Source of the DNA: Opitutales bacterium | GTDB taxonomy: Bacteria > Verrucomicrobiota > Verrucomicrobiia > Opitutales > T3Sed10-336 | Assembly: GCA_007130045.1 (NCBI GenBank) | Contig: SLTG01000058.1 | Location: 1-41,015, forward strand | DNA: 41,015 nucleotides | Direction: 5' to 3' | Shown: positions 1 to 10,307 of the stretch, in pieces | How the letters are laid out: every line of letters starts with the position of its first letter | Position numbering within the stretch: position 1 is the first letter of the stretch | Position numbers and translations under genes: made by a program | Notes under the pieces: generated by a model | What the model was told of the DNA's origin: nothing | Seen by the model: the letters and a program-made list of their open reading frames with translations, nothing else | Databases searched by the model: none

Positions 1-130
1 CGGAACGTTCGCTTGCCGCGAAGATCGCGATGTCGTCGGCGTATCGCACGAATGACACACCGCGTCCCTCCAGTTCCTTGTCCAGCGGGTCCAGATAGAT
101 GTTCGCCAACAGGGGCGAAAGGTTGGCGGC
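1..130 (-). pseudogene. Group II intron reverse transcriptase/maturase, 5'-truncated fragment
   Basis: Read on the minus strand, this stretch encodes LSPLLANIYLDPLDKEL followed by FVRYADDIAIF. These are the hallmark 'SPLLANIYLD' and 'YADD' catalytic blocks of group II intron-encoded reverse transcriptases. The gene runs off the left edge, so its C-terminal part lies outside the window. Its N-terminal part (blocks before LSPLL, including the usual 'TPQGG') is absent: upstream of about position 125 the sequence becomes a REP-like hairpin and the 5' region of the next gene. The junction therefore looks like a truncation rather than an intact intron. The two catalytic Asp residues are present, but without the N-terminal blocks the product cannot be a complete maturase. 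The family call is secure; whether the piece is a dead remnant is inference. Confidence 0.75.
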
Positions 131-166
131 ACTTTTTGGCTTGGGTCGGGGCATGCCCATTGGAAA

Positions 167-183
167 GCGGTGCAAAGCACCGC
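167..183. repeat. REP-like perfect hairpin
   Basis: The sequence gcggtgc-aaa-gcaccgc is a perfect 7-bp inverted repeat with a 3-nt loop. It lies between the truncated reverse transcriptase and the start of the large secreted protein. I believe hairpins of this kind are dispersed in related genomes, but copy number cannot be judged from this window. Confidence 0.5.
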
Positions 184-203
184 AGTCCAGGAAAGTCACA
201 TGG

Positions 204-3200
204 GTGAAGTCAGTTGTGTGCCTTGTTGTTTGTTGTGTTTTTGCATTTTTTGTCCTCAACGCGTACGGATCACCCGGATACAATACGCTCGCGCTCACTG
301 ACTCCGGCGGCGAACCGGTGTTGGTGGTGCATGACGAACTTGCGGGGGTGGTGACCTTGGCGAAGGGGCTGCAGACGTCGGATCCGGAATTCATCTACGT
401 ACCTGTGCGCCGGTACGGGTTTACTGAAGGACATTTAATTCGCGCGGGAGATTTCAACGGCGACGGCCTGCTCGATCTCGTGCTCCCGGCGTATTCGACG
501 AATCGCGTCCTGGTCCTTTGGGGCGCGGATCTGGAAGGCCCGGACGTTCCGGTGGATCTGTTTTCCCCCGGTCCGGGACCGGGGTTCGTGGCGCCGGCGA
601 GGATCGGCCGGGCGCCGGCGGATGCGGTGCTGGCAGCGAGCACGGCGCGAGCGAACGTGCAGGTACGCGGGTGGGACGCGGTCGCAAAAACGCCGGTCAC
701 CACCGCGGCGGATTATCCGGAGGGTTTTGGGCAGGACGGTATTCTCGGGTTTGATACGGCGGCCTTTTCCCGGGGACGATCCGATCCCGTCCTTGGAATC
801 CTGCGGCGGGATGCCGGAGCGGAGTTCGTGGTCCTTAAGATCGTCCATCGGGCGCCCCCGCCGGAGTACGGCCCGGACAATGAAATTACGTCATGGGAAT
901 CCGCAGTGGCCCATACGCGGCTGATCGGCGGGCACCCTGCCGGGGAAAACGAGGCGGGTTGGTTTCTCGCCTATGCACCGGGCGCATCGTTACTGAAGCT
1001 TTTTTCCTCGAATCCCGGGGACCGTGTGGTTGCCGATCTCGGGAGTCCCGTGGCGCAGGTCTGGTTTCTTCCCGAGGTCGACGACGAAGTCCTGGTTCTC
1101 TTCCATGATGGCCAACTGGCGCAATACGACTTCTCGCCGGGGACTGGTCTGACTCTGGCCCAGGCGTTCAGCCCGCCGCCGGGCCTGCAGTTTGCCGGAG
1201 CGGCTGGAGGTCATGGTATGTTTTCAGCGATATTGACCGACGGTTTTGGTCAATTGGCGCAGTTTCATGTGTTTGAGAAAGGGCCGCAGGGGTATGACCT
1301 GATCAACCAGGGAGACTGGCCGGTTCTTCCGATGACGGACGGTGTGGTGACTGTGGTGCTGTACACCGGCGACCCGTTCGCGATGCCGGCTCCGTTCGCA
1401 TTCGAAACGTTCGCGGCTGGGGAGTGGACGAGTGACGCCGCGTTCAGCCAAGGCACGGTCTCGGCCTGGGTGGAGACATTTGGAGGATCGGCGCAGGGAC
1501 TGGGGAATCCTTCACTGCAACTCCTTCAGCCCGCTGCGGATCCGGAGCCCGGCGGGGCGGCCCGGGGCAACCAGTGGGAACCGTCCTCCAGCCTCCATTA
1601 CCTGGCGCCGGCGGCTACGTCCGACGGAATCGCGGCAGTGGCCATCCAGCCGCCGCCCGGGAGTTATCCGAACACGATCGCCGTAACCTTCCAGGCCGGC
1701 GAAGACGTGTCGGTGCAGTACCGCGTCAACAACGGCCCGTGGCAGAGCGGCTTGGGGCCGTTCCTGGTTACTCAGGATGCCACCGTGGAGTACTACGGCG
1801 AACACATCAGCGGCGCTCTGAGTTCGATTCACACGGCGGTTTATAAGATCAGCCAGTCGCTCGCGGTGGATACGGACGGCGACGACGTGCCCGACATTAT
1901 CGAGGACCTGGCCGGAACCAATCCCTTCGATCCCGATTCAGGCGGCAACGGGTTCGGTGATTTCAACTGGATCCTTTACCGAGATCCGGATGACCCGGAC
2001 GCGGTGCCCTCGCATTTGGCTTTGCCCTTCGACCGCGTCAATGTGGAGGTCCTGTGGGACGGCGATACGGCCGCGCTTCCGGCGACCGGGCAGAAGCTGT
2101 TCGTAGGAAACTTGTCCAACCACAATCTCGGGGCCGCCGAAGCTTCGCTGTCGAGTCCGCGCAAATACGACAATATCACGCTCAAACGCGGGGTGACCGA
2201 AAACAACGCCGTCGCGAAGTTCTGGTTTCCGGCGAGCTATCTGGTGGAAGTGAACAGCCCGGGCGAACCCGTGGGGCCGGCCATGACGGCGTTCGGGGGA
2301 ATCCCATCCATACCGTTGCCATCAATTCCACTGGACCTCGACGCCGAGGATCCGCTGCAAGCCTGGCGCCAGGCGGCTACGGCGGCGGTGGCGGAGCACG
2401 AGAACACGGTCGTCGAATTCACCATAGGCCCGTCCGGCACGATGGCCGCCCTGGTATTCGAATACTGGTACGGGACGCGCCTGGTGGAGGTGGGACGCCT
2501 GCCGGCGCTGAACGACCGTCCCCGTCTGGCGGATACGCCGCAATCCGTACGCGCCGGAATCGCGGCGCTCGCGGACGTCGAGGACATCGAAAGCCCGGAG
2601 GGCGAGGAGTTGTTGGCGCACGAACTGGCGCACGTGGTCCAGCAGGTCAAGGAAGCGGTGGGGAAGGATCCGGATTTCCTGGCGCTGCGGGAGACGGCGG
2701 AGGCTTTTTACGGACAGGCTATCGCCGCGGCCCGCGAAGGGACGCCGCTCGATCCGCCGATCGAATCGTTGCGACAAGCGCTTACGGGAAGCGTTCCCGA
2801 CGGGTACCTGCTTCCACACGAACCGGCGGTCCTGGAGGCCCAGCGTGATCAGATTTTGAATACGATCGAACCGCGCGGGCTGGTCGTCTTGAACGGGACC
2901 CTTTCGCGGAGCGGGGACGATCTGATTCTGGACGCCGGAGGAAAACTCTACTTGCTGCGCGACCGACGCGGGCGCCCGTACCGCCTTGCGGGATCGGGAC
3001 TGGTTGTGGACGGGAGCGTGGCGCGGGTGACCGGGACGGTTCTGCCGTCAAACGACGCCGCCATCGAAGAATTGATAATCGCGGTGGAAAGAATCGAAGT
3101 GGAGTCGGTCCCGGCGGCTCCCGATACTGATCTGAACGGCAACAGCCTCCCGGATTCATGGGAACTGTATTTTCTCGGTACGCTGAAGCACGGGTTCTGG

Positions 3201-3524
3201 GACGATCTTAACGGCGACGGCTTTTCTCTGGGTGAGGCCTTCCTGGCGGGGATCGACCCGCGCGATCGGTTTTCCAGCCCTCCGGGCGCGCCGGCGATCC
3301 CTCGAAACCTGCGACTGAGCCACGACGGCCCGAACGGCCCGCGGGTGGAGTGGGACGGCTCTTTTGTTGCCGAGTACGAATTGTGGAAGTCGATGGACAT
3401 GCTCAACTGGACGCAGCATCCCGGCGAGATCGACCGGGAGGGCGACCGCGAACATTCGGTGGAAGTCGAACTCGCCGATCCGCGTGGTTTTTATCAGCTG
3501 CTTATTCGTCTCCCGGTTCCCTGA
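204..3524 (+). CDS. Very large secreted protein with CHB_HEX_C-like domain and HELAH motif
   Basis: This is a 1106-residue secreted or surface protein of unknown function. I chose the GTG at 204 because it places a classic signal peptide (MKSVVCLVVC..., hydrophobic to about residue 25) at the N-terminus, about 10 nt after a purine-rich site; an in-frame ATG at 99 would overlap the RT fragment and bury the signal. Residues 80-105 resemble an FG-GAP/VCBS repeat (DFNGDGLLDLV). Residues about 480-550 resemble the chitobiase C-terminal (CHB_HEX_C) fold. Residues 555-580 and about 973-1010 carry Asp-rich DTDGDD / DLNGNSLPDSWEL calcium-loop segments typical of Verrucomicrobiota surface proteins. Residues 806-810 are HELAH, an HExxH zinc-protease signature followed by VVQQ as in DUF4157-type domains. 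The C-terminus is fibronectin-like. A peptidase role is possible but unproven. Confidence 0.8.
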   Translation: MKSVVCLVVCCVFAFFVLNAYGSPGYNTLALTDSGGEPVLVVHDELAGVVTLAKGLQTSDPEFIYVPVRRYGFTEGHLIRAGDFNGDGLLDLVLPAYSTNRVLVLWGADLEGPDVPVDLFSPGPGPGFVAPARIGRAPADAVLAASTARANVQVRGWDAVAKTPVTTAADYPEGFGQDGILGFDTAAFSRGRSDPVLGILRRDAGAEFVVLKIVHRAPPPEYGPDNEITSWESAVAHTRLIGGHPAGENEAGWFLAYAPGASLLKLFSSNPGDRVVADLGSPVAQVWFLPEVDDEVLVLFHDGQLAQYDFSPGTGLTLAQAFSPPPGLQFAGAAGGHGMFSAILTDGFGQLAQFHVFEKGPQGYDLINQGDWPVLPMTDGVVTVVLYTGDPFAMPAPFAFETFAAGEWTSDAAFSQGTVSAWVETFGGSAQGLGNPSLQLLQPAADPEPGGAARGNQWEPSSSLHYLAPAATSDGIAAVAIQPPPGSYPNTIAVTFQAGEDVSVQYRVNNGPWQSGLGPFLVTQDATVEYYGEHISGALSSIHTAVYKISQSLAVDTDGDDVPDIIEDLAGTNPFDPDSGGNGFGDFNWILYRDPDDPDAVPSHLALPFDRVNVEVLWDGDTAALPATGQKLFVGNLSNHNLGAAEASLSSPRKYDNITLKRGVTENNAVAKFWFPASYLVEVNSPGEPVGPAMTAFGGIPSIPLPSIPLDLDAEDPLQAWRQAATAAVAEHENTVVEFTIGPSGTMAALVFEYWYGTRLVEVGRLPALNDRPRLADTPQSVRAGIAALADVEDIESPEGEELLAHELAHVVQQVKEAVGKDPDFLALRETAEAFYGQAIAAAREGTPLDPPIESLRQALTGSVPDGYLLPHEPAVLEAQRDQILNTIEPRGLVVLNGTLSRSGDDLILDAGGKLYLLRDRRGRPYRLAGSGLVVDGSVARVTGTVLPSNDAAIEELIIAVERIEVESVPAAPDTDLNGNSLPDSWELYFLGTLKHGFWDDLNGDGFSLGEAFLAGIDPRDRFSSPPGAPAIPRNLRLSHDGPNGPRVEWDGSFVAEYELWKSMDMLNWTQHPGEIDREGDREHSVEVELADPRGFYQLLIRLPVP

Positions 3525-3530
3525 ACAAGT

Positions 3531-3540
3531 GTCCTATACT
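3531..3540. repeat. Left target-site duplication of MITE-like element
   Basis: The 10-mer gtcctatact sits directly against the left terminal inverted repeat and recurs exactly at 3703-3712 against the right one. Confidence 0.75.
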
Positions 3541-3702
3541 GAATGGCGCTCGGTTAGGGCGGTGGATCGTTTGAAAATCCAAATCGGGATCGGGATCGCT
3601 ATCGGGATCGAAGGCCCTGATGGGGATTGGGTTAACGAAACCTCGATTCCGATCCCGATCCCGATAGCGATCCCGAATGGAAACCTTAACCGAGTGCCAT
3701 TC
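3541..3702. mobile_element. MITE-like element with terminal inverted repeats
   Basis: This 162-bp non-coding element begins gaatggcgctcggttaggg and ends with the inverse of gaatggcactcggttaagg: the terminal repeats match at 17 of 19 positions. It is flanked by a perfect 10-bp direct repeat (3531-3540 and 3703-3712). Inside it, 3590-3610 and 3656-3676 form a perfect 21-bp stem built from tcgggatcg/atcgggatcg motifs. It carries no ORF, so it would depend on a transposase elsewhere. It lies between the secreted-protein gene and the PEP-binding gene and may have altered the latter's promoter. The transposase family is not recognisable from the ends alone. Confidence 0.75.
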
Positions 3703-3712
3703 GTCCTATACT
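3703..3712. repeat. Right target-site duplication of MITE-like element
   Basis: Exact second copy of the 10-mer gtcctatact, abutting the right terminal inverted repeat. Confidence 0.75.
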
Positions 3713-3803
3713 GCGCGTCGCCCGACTATGAGGGAAACGGAGATGCGGGAGTTCGTGCAATCCGGGCTTGGGTTTTCCGAGGAAAGTCGCGCATAATGAC
3801 GGA

Positions 3804-6494
3804 ATGCAAGAGGGAGACACGCCGGAGGATAAGAGTTCCGGAACGGACGGAGCGGAAGACGTTCCTGCAGTCCGTTTGGTGTCCACGGGAATAAGCGGGC
3901 TCGACACGGTGCTCGACGGTCTGCGCATCGGTGACAATGTCGTCTGGCGGGTGGAACACATCAATGACTACCGCCGGTTCGTCGATCCCTTCGTTTCTTC
4001 GGCGCTGGCGCGGGAGCGCTCCATCGTCTATTTGCGATTCGGACAGCATGAGCCGCTCGTACGGGCCGGTCCGAATGTGCGAATCGCGAATGTCGACGCT
4101 TTCCGGGGATTCGAAAGCTTCACGCGGAACGTTTACCAACTGATCACCGATTACGGCCGCGGCGCGTTTTACGTTTGCGATTGCCTGACGGAGTTGCTCG
4201 ATGCGTGGGCGACGGATCAGATGGTGGGGAATTTCTTCCGGGTGGTCTGCCCGTACCTCTACAATCTCGACACCGTAGCGTACTTCGCGCTGTATCCACA
4301 AAATCATTCGCACATCACCCTTGCGCGCATTCGCGAGACGACCCAGGTCCTGATCGACGTCCGCCGCGCAGGCGACGAGGAGCAGGTTCAGCCGGTCAAG
4401 GTATGGAAGCGCCGGTCCCCGACGATGTTTTTGCCGCACCGCCGGCGCGGAGATGTGTTTGATCCTGTGGTCGACAGCGGCGACGCGATTCGGCTTCAGG
4501 CGCTCTTGGAGCAGGAGCACCGGCAGGAGAACCAGCACCGGCTGCTCGATTACTGGGACCGGTTGTTTCTGAAAGCGTCCGAATCGGCGGCCGACGGATT
4601 CGAAGCGCGGGAGCGCTCGGACCTAATGGACCAGATCCTGCGCGTCCTGGTTGGACGCGACGAACGGATTCTTGAGCTCGCGCGCCGATACCTCGGACTC
4701 GAGGACCTGCTTGCCGTTCGCCGGCGGATGATCGGCAGCGGATACATAGGGGGGAAGGCGGTCGGGATGCTGCTCGCCCGTGCGATCCTGGTGCACGAGG
4801 ACCCGGAACGCTGGCGCCGTCGCCTTGAACCGCACGATTCCTACTACCTGGGGTCCGATGTCTATTATTCGTACCTCGTTCACAACGGCTGGTGGCCGCG
4901 ATTGATGCGCCAGCGCACCGAAGAAGGCTTTTTCCGCGAGGCGGAAACGCTGTACGAGGACATGCTGCACGGCGAGATTCCCGTGGAAATCCGAATGGAG
5001 CTTGAGCGGGTGCTCGATCACTTTGGCCAGTATCCCATTCTCGTGCGTTCGAGCAGTCTCCAGGAGGACGGGTTCGGCAACGCGTTCGCGGGAAAGTACG
5101 AAAGCGTGTTCTGCGTCAACCAGGGAAGTCCCGAAGAGCGTATTCGAGATCTGGCGGATGCGATTCGCAGGGTGTACGCGTCGGCGATGAGCGAGGATGC
5201 GCTCACGTACCGGCGGAAACGCGGACTCACCGAACAGGAAGAGCCCATGGCGCTCCTGCTCCAACGGGTGAACGGGCGTTACCACGGGCCTTATTATCTG
5301 CCTGACGCCGCCGGGGTTGGCGTGTCGCAGAATACGTTTGTCTGGAGTCCGGAGCTGGATCCGGACGCGGGTCTCGTGCGGCTGGTCGTGGGCCTCGGCA
5401 CCCGCGCGGTGGATCGCATCGAGGGAGATCACGCCTGTGTGATCGCGCTGGATCACCCGGAGAAACGACCGTTTCGCGACCGCGACGACGCCCACCGCTT
5501 TGCCCAGCACCTGGTGGACGTGCTCAACATAGACACCAACCGGCTGGAATCGGTACCGGTCCTCACGCTTGCCGCCGAAGCCCCGGATTTACCGCTCGAT
5601 CACATGGGGGAGCTTGATCGCGAGGCTACTGCGCGCGCACGAGAACTGGGCCGGAGCGGAGGACCGGTCTGGCGATTGACTTTTGTCCCGTTGATCCGGC
5701 AGGGAGCCTTTGTGTCGCACGTCCGATCCATGCTGAAGACCCTGGAAAAGGCCTACGCGCATCCGGTGGACGTGGAGTTCACCGTTCATCTGAGTGAAAA
5801 CGGCGATCCCTCCGTCAACCTTGTGCAGTGCCGTCCGCTGGCCGTACTCGGTTCGGATCAGAAAGCGGAAATCCCCGACAGCGTTGCGCCGGGATCGTTG
5901 TTTTTCGCTACCCGGGGGCATTTCATGGGCGGCAATATGAATCTCCCCATTGCGCGCGTGATCCGGGTGGACGGTGACCGGTACAATGCTCTGAGCATCC
6001 GGCGGAAACACGCCGTCGCGCGCGTCGTTGGCGGCTTGAACCGGGAGATGGCCGACAGGGAAACGTGCCCGACCCTGTTGATCGGCCCCGGACGCTGGGG
6101 AACGGCCAGTCCCGAACTGGGCGTTCCGGTTCGTTTTTCCGACATCAGCAACGTCGCGGTGCTCGTCGAAGTCGCCGAGATGGGAAAGGGGATGGTGCCG
6201 GACCTTTCCTTTGGCACGCATTTCTTTCAGGACCTGGTCGAATCCTCCATCGCATACGTTGCGGTGTTCCCGGACGATCCCGATACCGAATACAACGGCG
6301 CGTGGCTCTCTCGGTTGCAGCCGATGTGCGTGGGTCCTTTTGAATCCGGGGAAGACGTGGACACCGAGGTTATGGCTACGGTCGAGTTCTACGACACGTC
6401 CGGACTGGGATTGCGGGTGCTTGCGGACGCGGCCGATCAGCGCCTGATCTGTTCCCGGATCGATGGGGGCGGTGGCCGCGGAATCCGAGAGTGA
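3804..6494 (+). CDS. PEP/pyruvate-binding domain protein with N-terminal KaiC-like domain
   Basis: An 896-residue cytoplasmic protein. Residues about 20-190 resemble a KaiC/RecA-type domain (TGISGLDTVLDGL, later FYVCDCLTEL and LARIRETTQVLIDVRR), but the expected Walker A GxxGxGK[ST] is replaced by GDNVVWRVEH, so ATP hydrolysis there is unlikely. Residues about 410-690 are a PEP synthase/PPDK-type nucleotide-binding domain, shown by LVRSSSLQEDGFGNAFAGKY. The phosphohistidine and PEP-binding C-terminal domains of true PEP synthase are absent; instead the tail has a conserved-looking GPGRWGTASPELG segment near residue 760. The ATG at 3804 is preferred; an in-frame TTG at 3768 is the alternative, and no strong ribosome site decides. 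Possibly a regulatory or phosphotransfer protein; the function is not established. Confidence 0.8.
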   Translation: MQEGDTPEDKSSGTDGAEDVPAVRLVSTGISGLDTVLDGLRIGDNVVWRVEHINDYRRFVDPFVSSALARERSIVYLRFGQHEPLVRAGPNVRIANVDAFRGFESFTRNVYQLITDYGRGAFYVCDCLTELLDAWATDQMVGNFFRVVCPYLYNLDTVAYFALYPQNHSHITLARIRETTQVLIDVRRAGDEEQVQPVKVWKRRSPTMFLPHRRRGDVFDPVVDSGDAIRLQALLEQEHRQENQHRLLDYWDRLFLKASESAADGFEARERSDLMDQILRVLVGRDERILELARRYLGLEDLLAVRRRMIGSGYIGGKAVGMLLARAILVHEDPERWRRRLEPHDSYYLGSDVYYSYLVHNGWWPRLMRQRTEEGFFREAETLYEDMLHGEIPVEIRMELERVLDHFGQYPILVRSSSLQEDGFGNAFAGKYESVFCVNQGSPEERIRDLADAIRRVYASAMSEDALTYRRKRGLTEQEEPMALLLQRVNGRYHGPYYLPDAAGVGVSQNTFVWSPELDPDAGLVRLVVGLGTRAVDRIEGDHACVIALDHPEKRPFRDRDDAHRFAQHLVDVLNIDTNRLESVPVLTLAAEAPDLPLDHMGELDREATARARELGRSGGPVWRLTFVPLIRQGAFVSHVRSMLKTLEKAYAHPVDVEFTVHLSENGDPSVNLVQCRPLAVLGSDQKAEIPDSVAPGSLFFATRGHFMGGNMNLPIARVIRVDGDRYNALSIRRKHAVARVVGGLNREMADRETCPTLLIGPGRWGTASPELGVPVRFSDISNVAVLVEVAEMGKGMVPDLSFGTHFFQDLVESSIAYVAVFPDDPDTEYNGAWLSRLQPMCVGPFESGEDVDTEVMATVEFYDTSGLGLRVLADAADQRLICSRIDGGGGRGIRE

Positions 6495-6527
6495 GCCGCG
6501 GAATCGGCGTAACAGGGATTCCCGGAT

Positions 6528-7889
<1,362 letters not shown>

Positions 7890-8166
7890 TTATTGCGGCC
7901 ACATTTCCCCCCCACGAACGGCGCCCCTTGGGTCGCTGCCGGCAAGTGTTCCGTTTGTTTTCGGAATGTCAACGGCCAACGATACGAATCCCGTTTCAGC
8001 TAAAGAAGCTTATTAGAACAGCTTCGAAGCAATGTTCGACTACCTCGCCTCCCGCGGCTTACCAGGTCGGATCCGGGGCGGATCGAGGGCCAGCGCCGGG
8101 GTGGACATCGGAATACCTTTCCGCAGGAATTCAAATTCTCGTGAAGGCGATCATCCGGCGCGGGGG

Positions 8167-9147
8167 CTATTTCGAAGCAAAGACCTCTTTGTTGACGAGG
8201 TTCGGGATCGGCTCTCCGCGGAGAGCTGCGAGAAGGTTGTCGATCGCCATCATTCCCATCTTCGTGCGGGTGGCGATCGTGGCGCTGCCGAGGTGCGGCA
8301 GCAGAACGACGTTCTTCATCTCGAGAAGTTCGGGTTCGATCTCCGGCTCCCGCTCGTAAACATCCAGTCCGGCGCCGGCGATTCCGCCCTGCCGCAGTGC
8401 GTGGACAAGCGCTTTCTCGTCGACGACCGGGCCGCGCGCCGTATTGATGAGGAACGATGTCCCGCGCATTGTTTCGAGTTCCTTCGTTCCTATCAGATGG
8501 CGGGTCTCGTCATTGAAAGCGACATTCAGCGAGACGAAGTCGGCATGTGCGAGAACCTCTTCGAATCCGGCGTACGTGACGCCAAGTTCGCGCTCTTCCG
8601 ATTCGGAAAGGCGGGTCCGGTTCCAATAGAGGATCTTCATGTCGAAGCCCCTGGCCCGCCTGGCGACGGCCCTCCCGATCCGACCGAATCCGATCAGGCC
8701 GAGCGTCGCGCCATGGATGTCGAGCCCGAGCAGCTCCAACGGCCCCCACCCCTTCCATCTTCCGGTTCGAACGAGTCCGTCGCCTTCGACGATCCTCCGG
8801 GCGGCGGCCATGATGAGGGCGAATGCGGTGTCCGCCGTCGTATCGGTCAACACACCCGGCGTATTCGTTACCGGGATACCCCGCTCCGTAGCCGCGGCCA
8901 CGTCGATGTTGTTGAATCCGACGGCGTAGTTGGCGATCACCTTGAGATCCCGGTTCGCGTCCATCACATCGGCGTCGATCTCGTCGGTGAGCAGGCAAAG
9001 CAGGGCGTCCCTCCCCTTCACGCCCTCGATGATCTCGGCCTTTGAGAGGACGCGGTCCTCCGTGTTCATTTCGAGTTCGACCTCGTCCCGGAGGCGCTTC
9101 ATCGCCTCCGGGGGAAGTTCGCGAGTGAGAAAAATCCTGGGTTTCAT
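8167..9147 (-). CDS. D-2-hydroxyacid dehydrogenase (glyoxylate/hydroxypyruvate reductase-like)
   Basis: A 326-residue NAD(P)-dependent oxidoreductase of the D-isomer-specific 2-hydroxyacid dehydrogenase family, closest in motif pattern to glyoxylate/hydroxypyruvate reductase (GRHPR) or D-glycerate dehydrogenase. Visible motifs are the NAD-binding GFGRIG at residues 153-158, the substrate-binding Arg in NTARGPVVDE (R238), the catalytic Glu in YEREPE (E267) and the catalytic His in LLPHLGSAT (H285). All catalytic residues are present and the length is normal. It probably interconverts glyoxylate/glycolate or hydroxypyruvate/glycerate in the cytoplasm. The next minus-strand gene upstream is a sugar isomerase-like protein 21 bases away, so the two are likely cotranscribed. 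Substrate specificity cannot be read from the sequence. Confidence 0.9.
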   Translation of the reverse strand: MKPRIFLTRELPPEAMKRLRDEVELEMNTEDRVLSKAEIIEGVKGRDALLCLLTDEIDADVMDANRDLKVIANYAVGFNNIDVAAATERGIPVTNTPGVLTDTTADTAFALIMAAARRIVEGDGLVRTGRWKGWGPLELLGLDIHGATLGLIGFGRIGRAVARRARGFDMKILYWNRTRLSESEERELGVTYAGFEEVLAHADFVSLNVAFNDETRHLIGTKELETMRGTSFLINTARGPVVDEKALVHALRQGGIAGAGLDVYEREPEIEPELLEMKNVVLLPHLGSATIATRTKMGMMAIDNLLAALRGEPIPNLVNKEVFASK

Positions 9148-9168
9148 GTTTCCAAATTAGGTTGAAAG

Positions 9169-10089
9169 TTAAATCTCCAGCAGCCTCCAGGCCTCCGTCA
9201 GTTTCCGTTTCGCATTTGCGATCACGAGATCGGGGTCCTCGTCTCCGACCGGCTTGATCTCGAACGAAACGGGGCGCGGCTCCGAGCCGTCCGCCTTCAG
9301 GTAGCCGATCTGGAAGAGTTCCTTCAGGAACGCGACGATCTCGTTCACATCGTTCGCGCCTCCGGGATATCCGAACCGCGGGTGCATATCGCCGTAGGCG
9401 GGATCGCCGGTCTCCTTCATGTAGCAGTTTCCGATGTGGATGTGGCGGACGTAATCCCGGACCGGCCGTAGGGCCTCGGCCGGCGACTCGTGGAGCAGGG
9501 GGATGTGGCTCAGGTCCACCATCAAACCGAAATTCTCGTGGGAGCGGCAAATCCGTTCCGCAATCTCCCTCGCGTCCGCCGCGCGACCGATCAGCGCCTT
9601 CTTGTCAATCTTCTGATCGAAGACCTCGAGAACGACCGTCACGGACTTCGAGGCGGCGTGGAAGCAGATCTCGGAGAGTGATTTCTCGAGCAGATCCATG
9701 GCGGTCGCCTTTCCGTCCTCACCGGGGTATTTCCCGCTGAGGAGGCCGAAATCCGCGATGCCGAGGTCGGCGGCGTCATCGATCGCGTCCTTCATCTCCT
9801 GGACGGCCTTCGCGCGGTGAGACTCGTCGGCGCTGTTCAGGTCGAGCTGCTGGGTGAGGAGGCGCGGCTGAGCGCCGTACTTCACCTCGACGGCGCTCGT
9901 ACGGAGCATCTGTCGCGCCTTCTCGCGGACCTCGGGATCCCGGATCCAGGAAATTTCGACCACCTCGAAGTAGTCGTCCTCGATGATCTTCTTAAGCGTC
10001 TCCAGAACAGGCCCCTCCCCCTTGATGACGGGGTGGATCATGAAGTGGACGATTCCGGGTTTGATGTAATGTTTCAGTGGTGCGTGCAT
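9169..10089 (-). CDS. Sugar phosphate isomerase/epimerase family protein (xylose-isomerase-like TIM barrel)
   Basis: A 306-residue protein of the AP endonuclease family 2 / xylose isomerase-like TIM-barrel class. Evidence is the ordered barrel segments: VEISWIRDPEVREKA, the acidic VVLEVFDQ strand, MVDLSHIPLLHES with His and Asp suited to metal binding, HIHIGNCY, and a C-terminal VSFEIKPV strand ending in a metal-ligand-type Glu. The ATG at 10089 was chosen because residues upstream of MHAPLKHYIKP in the longer frame are low-complexity and not conserved-looking. It lies 21 nt upstream of the hydroxyacid dehydrogenase gene, suggesting a shared carbohydrate or hydroxyacid pathway. Substrate unknown. 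Confidence 0.82.
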   Translation of the reverse strand: MHAPLKHYIKPGIVHFMIHPVIKGEGPVLETLKKIIEDDYFEVVEISWIRDPEVREKARQMLRTSAVEVKYGAQPRLLTQQLDLNSADESHRAKAVQEMKDAIDDAADLGIADFGLLSGKYPGEDGKATAMDLLEKSLSEICFHAASKSVTVVLEVFDQKIDKKALIGRAADAREIAERICRSHENFGLMVDLSHIPLLHESPAEALRPVRDYVRHIHIGNCYMKETGDPAYGDMHPRFGYPGGANDVNEIVAFLKELFQIGYLKADGSEPRPVSFEIKPVGDEDPDLVIANAKRKLTEAWRLLEI

Positions 10090-10292
10090 ATTCGGGTCGG
10101 ATCTGGATTCGTTTCGTAGGGATTGCGGGACGACTTGCGGCGGCGGGACTATCAACGCTGAGTCACCACCGGGCCGCATGCCTCCAGTCGCGGAACCACG
10201 TTCTCCAAGCGGTCTTCGGTGCCGATCGGAAGAGGGGGTACTCGCCGGCTGCGAAGCGGGTATAGTCCGCGGCAATGTTTGTACCAACACAC

Positions 10293-10307
10293 GTCATGTA
10301 ACATGAC
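10293..10307. promoter_or_regulatory. Perfect palindrome, candidate operator
   Basis: gtcatgt-a-acatgac is a perfect 7-bp inverted repeat in AT-rich intergenic DNA about 200 nt upstream of the minus-strand isomerase/dehydrogenase pair. Its size and symmetry suit a dimeric repressor site, but no regulator is assigned. The rest of 10090-10411 shows no gene. Confidence 0.4.

Noticed and set aside
6500-6522. Bidirectional terminator between the PEP-binding gene and gdhA (ggaatc...gattcc)
   Set aside because: The stem is only 6 bp with an 11-nt loop and no T-run on either strand.
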